Assembly: GCA_937923585.1 (NCBI GenBank)
Contig: CALDSM010000887.1
Span: forward strand, 1 to 24,001
DNA length: 24,001 nucleotides
Direction: 5' to 3'
Source of the DNA: an uncultured bacterium
Lineage (GTDB): Bacteria; Hydrogenedentota; Hydrogenedentia; Hydrogenedentales; CAITNO01
Shown here: one piece after another, positions 7,549 through 15,103 of the stretch
How the letters are laid out: each line of letters opens with the position of its first letter
Position numbering within the stretch: the first letter of the stretch is position 1
Notes under the pieces: model-generated
What the model was told of the DNA's origin: nothing
Database searches by the model: none
What the model saw: only the letters and a program-made list of their open reading frames with translations
Position numbers and translations under genes: made by a program

Positions 7549-9000
7549 ATGCACCACGCGGGACGGCTGGGATTGGGATTTTGTCTGGCAGCAGGGCTTC
7601 TGGCGGCGGGCGCCGCCGCGGCGCAGGAGAAGAGGACGATGCTTGAAGAACGGGCGTTGACCGCAACACCGAAGAACCATGACATGGACAACAACGAGAA
7701 CTTCTCGGCGGACGGCAAATACATCTGCTACGACACGCGCGAGACAGTCGGCCCCGGCATAGACAACAGCCAGACCATTGAACTGCTGGAAGTCGCCACG
7801 GGCCGGGAAATCGTCCTGTACCGCCCGGCCAAGTCGGTTACCGGCGAAAAGCCCGCACCCGGCGTGGGCGCGGTGTCGTTTAATCCCTCGGGCCGCGAGG
7901 TAGCGTTCATCCACGGCCCCATGGTGGACGAGGTGTCCTGGCGCGGCCCCTACGCCAAGCCCAACCGCACGGGCGGACGCCTTGCAACGGACGGTGAGGT
8001 CGTGCAGCAGGACGGCGAATGGCGCATGCTCAAGGACGGTGCCTATGGACTGTCCTGGTACGACAGGCGCGACATCGCCACGAACCGCGAGACGATTCCC
8101 GGTGCACACCGGGGCGGCACGCACCGCCACGAGTTCTGCGCCACCGGAAAACGCATCGGCTTCACCTACGACGATTTCCTGCTGAAACAGTATGACCGCA
8201 CCATCGGCTACATGGAGCGCAACCCCAAAGCACCCGAGGGCGCGCTGTGCTGGTTCGCGCTGCTGGTGGCGGTACCGCCGATAGGCCAGGCCAAACCGGG
8301 CGAGATTGAGAAGGCCTACGGCGACTCCTGGGTGGACCCGCAGGGCACCATGCGCGCCTTCATCGGCAAGGTGCGCAACGACGACGGCCAAACCTACCAG
8401 GAATCGCTCTACGTGGTGGACATTCCGGAAAGCGTGGACATCACCACGAGCGATTCGGGCTCGGCAACACGCTATCCCGCGCCGCCCAAGGGACTGACCG
8501 TGCGGCGGCTGACCCATGACTGGGCGGGCGGCGTGGTGCGCGGCGCGCCCGACGGCTCCCGCATCGCCTACTTCGGCAAGGACGCCGCAGGCGACATGCA
8601 GGTGTTTGTCATCGCCGCCAACGGCTCCGACAAGAGCGACGACCCGGCGCTGCGCCCCGTGCAGGCCACCAGAATCCCCGGCGGCGTTGAGACCTGCCTG
8701 CGCTGGCATCCGTCGGGCCGGACCATCTTCGTGACCGTGCAGGGCCGCATTGACGCGGTGTGCGTGGCACCCGGCCCGCGTTTCGGCGAGACCGTGCAGC
8801 TTACGCCGCGCGGCGACGGCGCGCCGCGCCATGCACTGGTGGTGTCACCCGACGGCCGGACCGTCGCCTATAACCGCCTTGTCCCCACCAAAGGTCCGGA
8901 AGGCGCCGTCGTAAAGAACTACGCGGGTCTGGACATGAAACAGATCCTCGCGGTTGACTTTCCCGACGCGAACCGCGACGGGATTGCGGACACGGAATAA
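7549..9000 (+). CDS. secreted DUF3748 (YidR-like) beta-propeller protein
   Basis: 483 residues. The N-terminus has a signal peptide: hydrophobic run at about 7-24, Ala-rich cleavage region before QEKR. The body follows the DUF3748/YidR pattern: ALTATPKNHDMDNNENFSAD near the start, YDTRE, ELLEVATGREIVLYR, FIHGP, then HRGGTHRHEF and RIGFTYDDFLL in the middle, with TolB-like blades such as PDGSRIAYFGKD and SPDGRTVAYNR later. It ends in DANRDGIAD, a dockerin/EF-like Ca-binding segment. It is exported to the periplasm or surface. The biochemical role of the family is not established. The start is the first in-frame ATG giving a signal peptide; an AGGA lies about 10 nt upstream. It is convergent with the SGNH gene. 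Confidence 0.8.
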   Translation: MHHAGRLGLGFCLAAGLLAAGAAAAQEKRTMLEERALTATPKNHDMDNNENFSADGKYICYDTRETVGPGIDNSQTIELLEVATGREIVLYRPAKSVTGEKPAPGVGAVSFNPSGREVAFIHGPMVDEVSWRGPYAKPNRTGGRLATDGEVVQQDGEWRMLKDGAYGLSWYDRRDIATNRETIPGAHRGGTHRHEFCATGKRIGFTYDDFLLKQYDRTIGYMERNPKAPEGALCWFALLVAVPPIGQAKPGEIEKAYGDSWVDPQGTMRAFIGKVRNDDGQTYQESLYVVDIPESVDITTSDSGSATRYPAPPKGLTVRRLTHDWAGGVVRGAPDGSRIAYFGKDAAGDMQVFVIAANGSDKSDDPALRPVQATRIPGGVETCLRWHPSGRTIFVTVQGRIDAVCVAPGPRFGETVQLTPRGDGAPRHALVVSPDGRTVAYNRLVPTKGPEGAVVKNYAGLDMKQILAVDFPDANRDGIADTE

Positions 9001-9057
9001 CGGTGACCGGGTGCGTCCCGCAAGGTACGGGGAGCTATCCGTAATCCGTCCGAGCGA

Positions 9058-10104
9058 TTACCGGGATGCCGCCTGAAGTTGGGGAAGGTCTTCCCTCAGT
9101 GCGGATGCGATGCAATCCGCCGCAACGCGGCATCCTGCCGGCGTGGCATGAACGCAGTCGAGTAGGGCGGGTTCAGGCATGTCATGGAAAGGACGCCGCA
9201 GGTCAACCGTTCTGGCATGCGTTCGGAAAGCCGCCTCAAAAATCAGCGACTTGTACTCCATCGGAGAGAACTTGCTCCATTCCCCAGTTATGTGAATCAG
9301 GTCCGGCCACACGATCAAGTAGAGTTTCACCCCGCGGGACTCGCACTCGGATGCCAGGAGCATAAGGGTGTCGAGAAACTCCCCCGCCGAGACTCTGGGC
9401 ACGGGATTCGGGTTGCCCTTCTCCCTGCGGTGGACACAGTCGTTGATTATGCTTCCCAGTCCGGTCTGCTGAAAGAGGGGCCATGCGGTCCTGTCCCCGA
9501 AACTCCAACTGCCGCGGTCATTGAATCCATAGGTGGCAATCACCGCGTCGGGCTGGAGGTCAAAACCGCGCTTGAGCAGATACGAAAGCCCTTGGAACGA
9601 GGTGGCGCCGATGAGGCCGGCATTGACGACATCCGCGCGCGTTCCGCCGGGGTCGAGTATGGTCTGGAGCTGCGCGGGCCAGGTCTCCCCGTCCTCCACA
9701 TACTGGCCGAACGTTGTGGAGTCGCCAACGGCAAGAATCCGGAGACGGCCGCCCTTCTCGCGAAGGGGCGGGTTGCGCAGACCCAGTTCGTTGGTGCTGA
9801 CGTGAAAACTGCGCGGAGGGCCCATCGGCTGCGGCTTGAACTCGACGTTCTTCAGGTTGGGAAGCAGCGACCAGAACGTGTCGGGATCGTTCTGCATAAT
9901 CCGGTTCAGATCGATCCGATTCGACACGACCGACAGGCCGGGACGGCTGACAAGGGCATAGACATGAAGACCCGCCTGCATAACGAACAGGAAGATCGCC
10001 GTGAAGAGCACGCCCAGCAGAAACGACATTCTGCGGGTGCGGACCGGTGCGGGCCCTGCCGCCGTTGCGGCGCACGGTTCGGGCTTGTCAGATGTGGCGT
10101 TCAT
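9058..10104 (-). CDS. membrane-anchored SGNH/GDSL hydrolase
   Basis: 348 residues with a single TM helix at about 27-51 behind a short cytoplasmic tail, so the catalytic domain faces the periplasm. SGNH blocks are complete: GDSTTFG (127-133, nucleophile S129), NAGLIGATSF (161-170, oxyanion Gly), GFNDRG (193-198, oxyanion N195) and DCVHATPAG (316-324, D316/H319 of the triad). Family members deacylate or deacetylate lipids and polysaccharides; the substrate here is unknown. GGAGGT 6 nt upstream fixes the ATG at 10104. A TTGACA on the minus strand (10159-10154) could be its -35, but no good -10 is spaced from it. Confidence 0.85.
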   Translation of the reverse strand: MNATSDKPEPCAATAAGPAPVRTRRMSFLLGVLFTAIFLFVMQAGLHVYALVSRPGLSVVSNRIDLNRIMQNDPDTFWSLLPNLKNVEFKPQPMGPPRSFHVSTNELGLRNPPLREKGGRLRILAVGDSTTFGQYVEDGETWPAQLQTILDPGGTRADVVNAGLIGATSFQGLSYLLKRGFDLQPDAVIATYGFNDRGSWSFGDRTAWPLFQQTGLGSIINDCVHRREKGNPNPVPRVSAGEFLDTLMLLASECESRGVKLYLIVWPDLIHITGEWSKFSPMEYKSLIFEAAFRTHARTVDLRRPFHDMPEPALLDCVHATPAGCRVAADCIASALREDLPQLQAASR

Positions 10105-10412
10105 TCCGTGACCTCCGGTGTCGGTTCGGCCCGTGAAGCGGACAATATCCGGTTGTCAAGAAAGAGCCCGCCCGGCACCGTTCCGGCTCCAATCGGAAAT
10201 CCTTCTTGCCGACCGGGTACAGGGTGCCACAACACGCCCGGATTAGCAAGAAACCGTTCGGTTGCCGCAGGAATCGCGGATGCTGCGGTCTGTCTTGCAG
10301 ACAAAGCGCCCGGGAGGAGCGGCCTCCGCACCGGCTTCGCCAACCGGTCCGGCACCGTGCCCGCGTTTGCGCTTTCTCCGGGCTTCATGCTAATATTCGG
10401 TCCGGCCCCTGT
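10105..10412. other. 308-bp non-coding gap between the SGNH gene and tRNA-Ser
   Basis: No supported gene is seen. The gap holds the tRNA promoter at its right end, a minus-strand TTGACA (10159-10154) within a GACAA-7-TTGTC inverted repeat (10141-10157), and the dyad AACCG-TT-CGGTT near 10250. The open frame running through from 9184 is the antisense shadow of the SGNH gene and is not supported. Confidence 0.5.
10367..10396 (+). promoter_or_regulatory. tRNA-Ser promoter
   Basis: TTGCGC (10367-10372), 18-nt spacer, TAATAT (10391-10396). The predicted start near 10403 is about 10 nt before the tRNA and is followed by GC-rich sequence, as in stringently controlled stable-RNA promoters. Confidence 0.6.
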
Positions 10413-10503
10413 GGAGAGGTGACCGAGTGGCCGAAGGTGGCGCCCTGCTAAGGCGTTGTACCCCAAAAGGGTACCGTGGGTTCAAATCCCACCCTCTCCG
10501 CCA
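10413..10503 (+). tRNA. tRNA-Ser (anticodon GCU)
   Basis: A 91-nt class II tRNA. The acceptor GGAGAGG (10413-10419) pairs with CCTCTCC (10493-10499), discriminator G, and an encoded CCA ends it. The anticodon loop is CTGCTAA, giving anticodon GCT (reads AGC/AGU). A long variable arm (GTACC-CCAAAA-GGGTAC region) and the T-arm GTGGG-TTCAAAT-CCCAC are both present. The length and variable arm are diagnostic of tRNA-Ser. Confidence 0.97.
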
Positions 10504-10591
10504 TTCCCATTTCCTCGCATCCCCCCCCTCCTGTGATTTTCGGCGGTCTGAGGACTGCCCGGCGAATTCGCAGACAGGCCAAAAAAAACTG

Positions 10592-10620
10592 TTGCAACCG
10601 GGAATCTTAGGGTCTATACT
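10592..10620 (+). promoter_or_regulatory. near-consensus sigma-70 promoter for the 57-aa protein
   Basis: TTGCAA (10592-10597), 17-nt spacer, TATACT (10615-10620). It is the best-matching promoter in the window along with the one at 16347. Predicted start about 10627, giving a ~62-nt leader before the small ORF at 10689. Confidence 0.65.
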
Positions 10621-10688
10621 GACGCGGTAAGCTTGGGCAGTCTGTCAGCCAAGCAGAGGTTGCGTGCAAACACAGGGGTATCGATCTT

Positions 10689-10862
10689 ATGGGCTATTGG
10701 ACAGACGTGGTTCTCCGCATTCTGGGCGGGTATCCGCAGGGTTCCGGTGGGATAATGTACATGGTGCTGCTGGCGGCCGTGGTGTTCTTGGTGATGCTGT
10801 CGGTGCATGAACACAAGGCTGCGGCCGGAGCGGACCATTCCAGGGAGGACGGCAAGAACTAA
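10689..10862 (+). CDS. 57-residue single-pass membrane protein
   Basis: A short ORF, not recognisable as any named family: MGYWTDVVLRILGGYPQGSG, then a hydrophobic helix (about 22-39, IMYMVLLAAVVFLVMLSV), then a polar, charged tail ending DGKN. The near-consensus promoter 70 bp upstream and nothing else to transcribe make it a credible gene. The ribosome site is weak (AGGGG about 11 nt before the ATG). Its TAA overlaps the TAG of the opposite-strand 207-aa gene. A function tied to the neighbouring symporter operon is possible but is a guess. The alternative is that the transcript is a small RNA. Confidence 0.6.
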   Translation: MGYWTDVVLRILGGYPQGSGGIMYMVLLAAVVFLVMLSVHEHKAAAGADHSREDGKN

Positions 10863-11482
10863 ACGGACGGGGGGGTCGGTCTCCGGTTCTCCCCTTCGCC
10901 AAGTTCCCGTTTGCGCGTCACCAGCGCATGGAGCACGGATATCCGCATCTTGGGGCCGCCCGATTTGCCGGTGCGCGCGTCCTGCACCATGACGTCGAGA
11001 AACACGCCGCGCCTGCGGTAATAGCAGACCCAGACGGGGTAATGGTAGGGACGGATTTCCTCGATGCCGTCCACCAGGGGTTTGTTCAGCAGGCCGCGCT
11101 GGATAAGCACATAGTGCATGGCCCCTTTGCGGGCAAGCGCTGCGGCGCGCGTTTCATCAATGACCGCCGGGAAGACTTCCCCGTCCAGTTCCCGCTCGGC
11201 CAGTTCGTTGTCGCATTCAAGCAGGGAAAACTCGCCGTGGATCCCCTCCACCGCGGTCCACACGCTGTGCTGGCTCCTGGGGGACGTGGCATGCACGCGC
11301 ACGGCAAAGGCGGGCAGCCAGAGCCGCTCGATGAACGGCAGCACGCGGCTGGCGGAATCCCCCTCCACGGCAACCCGTGCCTGCTGCGCATACAGGCCGA
11401 AAAGGTTGCCCATTCGCGGCCGGCGAAAGAAGCGCAGCGCGGCTTCGGCGTCGATCCGGGCGGGCAGGCACAGGGAGGTCAA
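10859..11482 (-). CDS. 207-aa protein of unknown function in the symporter operon
   Basis: No family is recognised. It is soluble, with no signal peptide or TM helix, and moderately basic at the C-terminus. Visible stretches include SVWTAVEGIHGEFSLLEC, an acidic segment around AERELDGEVFPAVIDETR, and HYPVWVCYYRRRGVFLDVMV, which suggests alternating beta strands. The start is TTG in the overlap ATTGA with the upstream stop, i.e. translationally coupled, with AAGGG about 7 nt before it. Its stop overlaps that of the convergent 57-aa gene. As the last gene of a four-gene operon with an SSS symporter it may regulate or process the transported substrate, but nothing in the sequence proves this. 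Confidence 0.7.
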   Translation of the reverse strand: MTSLCLPARIDAEAALRFFRRPRMGNLFGLYAQQARVAVEGDSASRVLPFIERLWLPAFAVRVHATSPRSQHSVWTAVEGIHGEFSLLECDNELAERELDGEVFPAVIDETRAAALARKGAMHYVLIQRGLLNKPLVDGIEEIRPYHYPVWVCYYRRRGVFLDVMVQDARTGKSGGPKMRISVLHALVTRKRELGEGENRRPTPPSV

Positions 11483-11748
11483 TCGCGGCCCTTGTTGCGC
11501 GTCAGCAACAGCCGCCCATAGCCGATGGCGGCAACGCCGATCAGCAGCAGCACCACCGCGCAGACGACATTGACCACGGCGGCGCGGACGTTGGTCTGCG
11601 CGGCGAAGTAGGTGCCGGCCAGAACCGGAATTCCCACGGCGACGATGAAAAGCCCGAGCGCGATGTAGGTTTCGCCGTCGCGCTTCTCCATGCGGATATT
11701 GACGTTCTTGTCGGAATCAGACTCTTTGGGTGAATCGCTCATCAGCAT
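11479..11748 (-). CDS. 89-aa two-TM membrane protein
   Basis: Hydrophilic N-terminus rich in Asp, Ser and Lys (SDSPKESDSDKNVNIRMEK), then two predicted helices at about 29-49 and 57-82, and a short basic tail RNKGRD. The family is not recognised. Small two-TM proteins are known to accompany some SSS symporters (for example DUF4212-type subunits), but no clear similarity to those is visible. Start at 11748 has AGGA 9 nt upstream; an in-frame ATG two codons later (11742) is also possible. It overlaps the downstream 207-aa gene by 4 nt and follows the 92-aa gene by 11 nt. Confidence 0.75.
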   Translation of the reverse strand: MLMSDSPKESDSDKNVNIRMEKRDGETYIALGLFIVAVGIPVLAGTYFAAQTNVRAAVVNVVCAVVLLLIGVAAIGYGRLLLTRNKGRD

Positions 11749-11759
11749 GTCCGCACATC

Positions 11760-12038
11760 CTATCTGAAGTAGAAGTAGACCAGCACGTGGGGGGTCATGG
11801 AGATCACGGTCCACAGGCGCAAGTCGGTCCAGACGGACTTGTAGGGCCGGCCCCGGTTCACATAGTTCGGGTTGAGCAGCAGCCCCACCCAAATCATGGT
11901 CAGCACGAAGATGCCGACACCGCACCATCCGGCCACCCAGTTGGGAATCTGGCCGAGAGCGTCATTGATCGGCACGAAGACGAACCGCAACGCCGGACCG
12001 AAAAACTTGTCGCAAAAGGCTGTAATGGCTTCTTCCAT
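11760..12038 (-). CDS. 92-aa two-TM membrane protein next to the symporter
   Basis: An amphipathic N-terminus (EEAITAFCDKFFGPALRFVF), a first helix at about 34-56 (WVAGWCGVGIFVLTMIWVGL), a loop with NPNYVNRGRPYKSVW, and a second helix at about 75-91. The ATG overlaps the symporter stop by one base (TAATG), so translation is coupled. A small hairpin covers its SD. No family is recognised. The context suggests an accessory subunit of the symporter. Confidence 0.75.
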   Translation of the reverse strand: MEEAITAFCDKFFGPALRFVFVPINDALGQIPNWVAGWCGVGIFVLTMIWVGLLLNPNYVNRGRPYKSVWTDLRLWTVISMTPHVLVYFYFR

Positions 12039-13597
12039 TAGGAAACCCTTTCCTGCAACGCCTCTTGGGCGTCTTCATCGGCCACCACCGAACTCCAGCA
12101 AAGCCCGCGCAGCTTCTCCTCGGACTCCGGCTTGGTCAGCAGACTGACCACCACCGTGACCACCAGTGCGAACAGGAACGACCACCAGGCCACGAAGAGA
12201 AACGGCTCGGCTGAGACAAAGAGTCCCGGCGTATACTTGAGCACAAAGCAGAACAGCACGCCCAGCACCAGCCCGGCCAGACCGCCGTAGCCCGTGGCGC
12301 GGGGCCAGACGATGCCCAGCAGCAGAATGGCCAGCAGCGGCCCCTGGAAGAGGGACAGGATAGTCTGCATGAACACGTAGATGTGTTCGCGGTTGGCGAT
12401 GGGCTCGGCCAGCAGCGCCGTGGAGACGATCAGGGCCAGCGTGATGAAGCGGCCCATGCCGAGCGCCATCTTCTCGCTCATCGGACCCTTCCCCATCCAG
12501 CTCCGGATCTGGCCGAAGATGTCGGTGATGAAGATGGTCGTGGTGGAGTTGAGCGAGGCCGAGATGTGCGACATCATGGCGGCGAACAGCGCCGCGAACA
12601 TGAGCCCGCGCAGGCCGGCGGGCATGAGCAGGCGGATCATCTCGGGCACGGCGCGGTCGGCGTTTTCGCTGCCCAGGTTCGGAATGAGCACAATGGCGCA
12701 CAGGCCGGGCAGGGCCACCATCAGCGGGATCATGGCCTTGAGCAGGCCGCCGAAGAGCATGCCGCCCTTGGCGTCCCACTCGGAGCGCGCGCCGAGCGTG
12801 CGCTGCACGATGACCTGGTTGCCGCTCATGTAGGCGACGGCCATCACGAGCGCCAGCCCGAACACGATGCCGGTCCAGGGGAAGGGGCCGGTGGTGTTGT
12901 GCGGCAGCAGCAGCTTGAAGTGGTCCGCATACTGCGGGCCCATGGCGAGCACCTTGTCATGGAGCATGGTCCAGCCGCCCACCTCCCACAAGCTCAGCGC
13001 GAGCAGGCCGAAGCCGCCCACGTACATGACGATCAACTGCACCACGTCAGTGAACACCACGGCGGTCAGGCCGCCGGAAAAGGTGTATATGCCCGTGATG
13101 ATCGCCGTGATCCACAGCGTCAGATAGGGGTCCCAGCCGAGGATGGTGTGCATCAGCTTGTCGGCCGAGAGCCACTGCATGATGGCGAGCATGAAGAACA
13201 GCACCACCGCCCAGATGAGGCCGTTGATGAACTGCACGGCGGTGTTGTAGCGGCGTCCCAGGAACTCGGGGATCGTGAAGACGCCGGACCGCCAGAAGTA
13301 GGGCACGAAGACAAAGGCCGCGATGACCATGGCGGGCATGGAGCCCATCCAGTCGAAATTGGCCGCCGACACGCCGTTGGTGTAGGCCGCGCCCGCCACC
13401 GCCACGAAGTCCGTCGCGCCGATGTCCGATGTGACGATGGAGAAGCCGATGGCCCAGAAGGGAAGCGCCTTTCCGGCGATGAAGAAGTCCTCGGCACTGC
13501 CCACGAAGCGTGTGCAGTAGGTGCCCAGCATGAGCGAGCCTATCATGTACACTACCACAATGAACATGTCTATCCAATGAAGCCCGATGAATTCCAT
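12038..13597 (-). CDS. sodium:solute symporter (SSS/SGLT family)
   Basis: 519-residue inner-membrane protein with 13-14 predicted helices. Family hallmarks: AEDFFIAGKALPFWAIGFSI (35-54), GGLTAVVFTDVVQ (175-187), and the SSS signature running GLRGLMFAALFAAMMSHISAS (328-348) into LNS (349-351), whose Ser/Ala residues line the Na2 site. It ends with a hydrophilic tail (from about 489). The substrate cannot be read; the sequence is nearer to sugar/SGLT-like than to proline or pantothenate members by general appearance. Start at 13597 is set by AGGGAA 7 nt upstream and the usual short N-terminal lead. The frame stays open upstream, but that part is antisense to the GT2 gene. First gene of a four-gene operon. 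Confidence 0.92.
   Translation of the reverse strand: MEFIGLHWIDMFIVVVYMIGSLMLGTYCTRFVGSAEDFFIAGKALPFWAIGFSIVTSDIGATDFVAVAGAAYTNGVSAANFDWMGSMPAMVIAAFVFVPYFWRSGVFTIPEFLGRRYNTAVQFINGLIWAVVLFFMLAIMQWLSADKLMHTILGWDPYLTLWITAIITGIYTFSGGLTAVVFTDVVQLIVMYVGGFGLLALSLWEVGGWTMLHDKVLAMGPQYADHFKLLLPHNTTGPFPWTGIVFGLALVMAVAYMSGNQVIVQRTLGARSEWDAKGGMLFGGLLKAMIPLMVALPGLCAIVLIPNLGSENADRAVPEMIRLLMPAGLRGLMFAALFAAMMSHISASLNSTTTIFITDIFGQIRSWMGKGPMSEKMALGMGRFITLALIVSTALLAEPIANREHIYVFMQTILSLFQGPLLAILLLGIVWPRATGYGGLAGLVLGVLFCFVLKYTPGLFVSAEPFLFVAWWSFLFALVVTVVVSLLTKPESEEKLRGLCWSSVVADEDAQEALQERVS
12040..12054 (-). promoter_or_regulatory. hairpin covering the SD of the 92-aa gene
   Basis: On the transcribed strand AGGAAA-GGG-TTTCCT is a perfect 6-bp stem with a 3-nt loop. 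It is made from the last symporter codons and contains the only SD (AAAGGG) for the overlapping ATG. Translation of the symporter to its stop would melt it, a classic arrangement for coupling subunit synthesis. Confidence 0.45.
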
Positions 13598-13663
13598 GGA
13601 GGCGTTCCCTGGTGTTGAATGGAGCCGCACAATGACCGCGCAAAGACTTGTTTGGGACACGGC

Positions 13664-13692
13664 ATTATGCCAGAATTGAAACGGTCGCACAA
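13664..13692 (-). promoter_or_regulatory. candidate promoter of the symporter operon
   Basis: Minus-strand TTGTGC (13692-13687), 17-nt spacer, CATAAT (13669-13664). The -10 lies inside a dyad GGCAT-T-ATGCC (13661-13671), which could bind a regulator. The -35 is weak. Situated in the 120-bp divergent gap to the GT2 gene. Confidence 0.4.
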
Positions 13693-13717
13693 AACGAGTC
13701 AATGCGGAGGCGGTTTC

Positions 13718-15022
13718 ATGGGCGTAAAGCTTCGTCCCGAGACACTGGACCTGTCGGTGGTGCTCCCCTGCCTGAACGAGGCAGCAAACCTGCGCGTGCT
13801 GCTGCCGTCGCTGCACGAAACACTGAACCAACTGGGCATCACCTGGGAAATTCTCATTATTGACGGCCCCTCGACCGACGACACCAAGGCCGTGGCGGAG
13901 GGGCACGGCGCGCGTTACATCCGCGACGAGCAGCGGGGCTACGGCCGGGCCATTCTGCGGGGCTTTGAGGAGGCCAACGGCCGGTACGTGCTGACCATGG
14001 ACGCCGATCTGTCCCATCCGAGCCCCTTTGTGGCGCGGCTGTGGGATTCGCGTGACCGGGGCGATCTGGTCATCGCCTCGCGCTATGTGCCCGGGGGCAA
14101 GGCCGACCAGCCCTGGGCGCGGCTCACGCTCAGCAAGATACTGAACGGGTTCCTGCGCACCGCGCTCACATTGGAGCCGCTCGACCTGTCCAGCGGGTTC
14201 CGGCTCTACCGCAAGCGCATGCTGGCCGGGCTCGAAATCGAGTTCCTCAACTTCGCCGTGCTCATCGAGATCCTGCTCAAGGCCTTCGCGAAGGGCGCTA
14301 TCATCGCCGAGACACCGTTCCACTACAAGCCGCGCATCGAGGGCGTTTCCCACGCGCGCATCATCGCCTTCGGCGTGGACTACCTGAAACTGATCCGGCG
14401 CATGTGGGGCATCCGCAACTCGGTGGACTTCCCCGACTACGACTGGCGCGCGCACAACGGCCGCATCTGGTTCCAGCGCTACTGGCAGCGCAAGCGCTAC
14501 GGCATCATCATGCGCTTCGCGCCCCTGTCCGGCCTGGTGTGCGACATCGGCTGCGGCAGCAGCCATATCCTGGCCGACCTCCCCCACGCCGTCGGCATGG
14601 ACCTGCGCCTGGAGAAGCTCCGCTTCATGCGGTCCCGCCACCACGGCGCGCTCATGCAGGGCGACGGCATGCACATGCCCTTCGCCGACGGCTCGCTTGA
14701 CGGCGTGATCTCGTCCGAGATCATCGAGCACATCGCCAACGAAAACGGCAGCCACATTGACGAGGTGCTGCGCGTGCTCAAGCCCGGCGGCATCCTGGTA
14801 ATCGGCACGCCCGACTACGGCGGCTGGCAGTGGCCGTTGATTGAGAAGATCTACGGCAAAGTCGCCCCCGGCGCCTACGCCCACGAGCACGTCAACCGCT
14901 ACACCCGCGAGGGCCTGCACAAGGCGCTGACCGACCGCGGCTGCGAAATCCTCGACGAGGATTCCATCTGCAGCGCCGAGTTGATCGTGAAGGCGAGGAA
15001 GGCGGCAGGGGCCAAGTCGTAA
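13718..15022 (+). CDS. GT2 glycosyltransferase fused to a SAM methyltransferase
   Basis: 434 residues. The first half is a GT-A fold family 2 transferase resembling dolichyl-phosphate mannosyltransferase: LSVVLPCLNEAANL (12-25), IIDGPSTDDT (47-56), the DxD motif MDADLSHP (94-101) and SSGFRLYRK (158-166). The second half (about 265-434) is a class I SAM methyltransferase: VCDIGCGSSHIL (274-285), DGVISSEIIEHI (328-339) and LKPGGILVIGTPD (354-366). No TM segment, so it acts at the cytoplasmic face of the membrane, probably on a polyprenyl-linked or surface glycan. GGAGG 7 nt upstream selects the ATG at 13718. An 81-bp gap separates it from the radical SAM gene, likely one transcript. Confidence 0.88.
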   Translation: MGVKLRPETLDLSVVLPCLNEAANLRVLLPSLHETLNQLGITWEILIIDGPSTDDTKAVAEGHGARYIRDEQRGYGRAILRGFEEANGRYVLTMDADLSHPSPFVARLWDSRDRGDLVIASRYVPGGKADQPWARLTLSKILNGFLRTALTLEPLDLSSGFRLYRKRMLAGLEIEFLNFAVLIEILLKAFAKGAIIAETPFHYKPRIEGVSHARIIAFGVDYLKLIRRMWGIRNSVDFPDYDWRAHNGRIWFQRYWQRKRYGIIMRFAPLSGLVCDIGCGSSHILADLPHAVGMDLRLEKLRFMRSRHHGALMQGDGMHMPFADGSLDGVISSEIIEHIANENGSHIDEVLRVLKPGGILVIGTPDYGGWQWPLIEKIYGKVAPGAYAHEHVNRYTREGLHKALTDRGCEILDEDSICSAELIVKARKAAGAKS

Positions 15023-15103
15023 CCATGGCTTCCGCAGAAAGTGAATGCCGCGGCTCCGTAAAGCCCCTTGTCCGGAACGTCCGGAGTCAAACTTGAGGCG
15101 GGC

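Noticed and set aside
7426..8832. Long minus-strand open frame (468 aa) opposite the DUF3748 gene
   Set aside because: His/Arg/Val-rich antisense shadow caused by GC-skewed third positions; no motif, and the plus strand has a clear gene.
9041..9061. GTAATC/GATTAC inverted repeat as terminator
   Set aside because: Only 6 bp, AT-balanced, 9-nt loop, no T run; could be chance between convergent genes.
12383..13618. Long plus-strand frame (411 aa) opposite the symporter
   Set aside because: Composition of repeated His, Asp and Glu typical of an antisense frame; the symporter on the other strand is certain.
13598..14920. 441-residue N-terminal extension of the symporter frame
   Set aside because: It is antisense to the GT2-methyltransferase gene; SD and family N-terminus support 13597.
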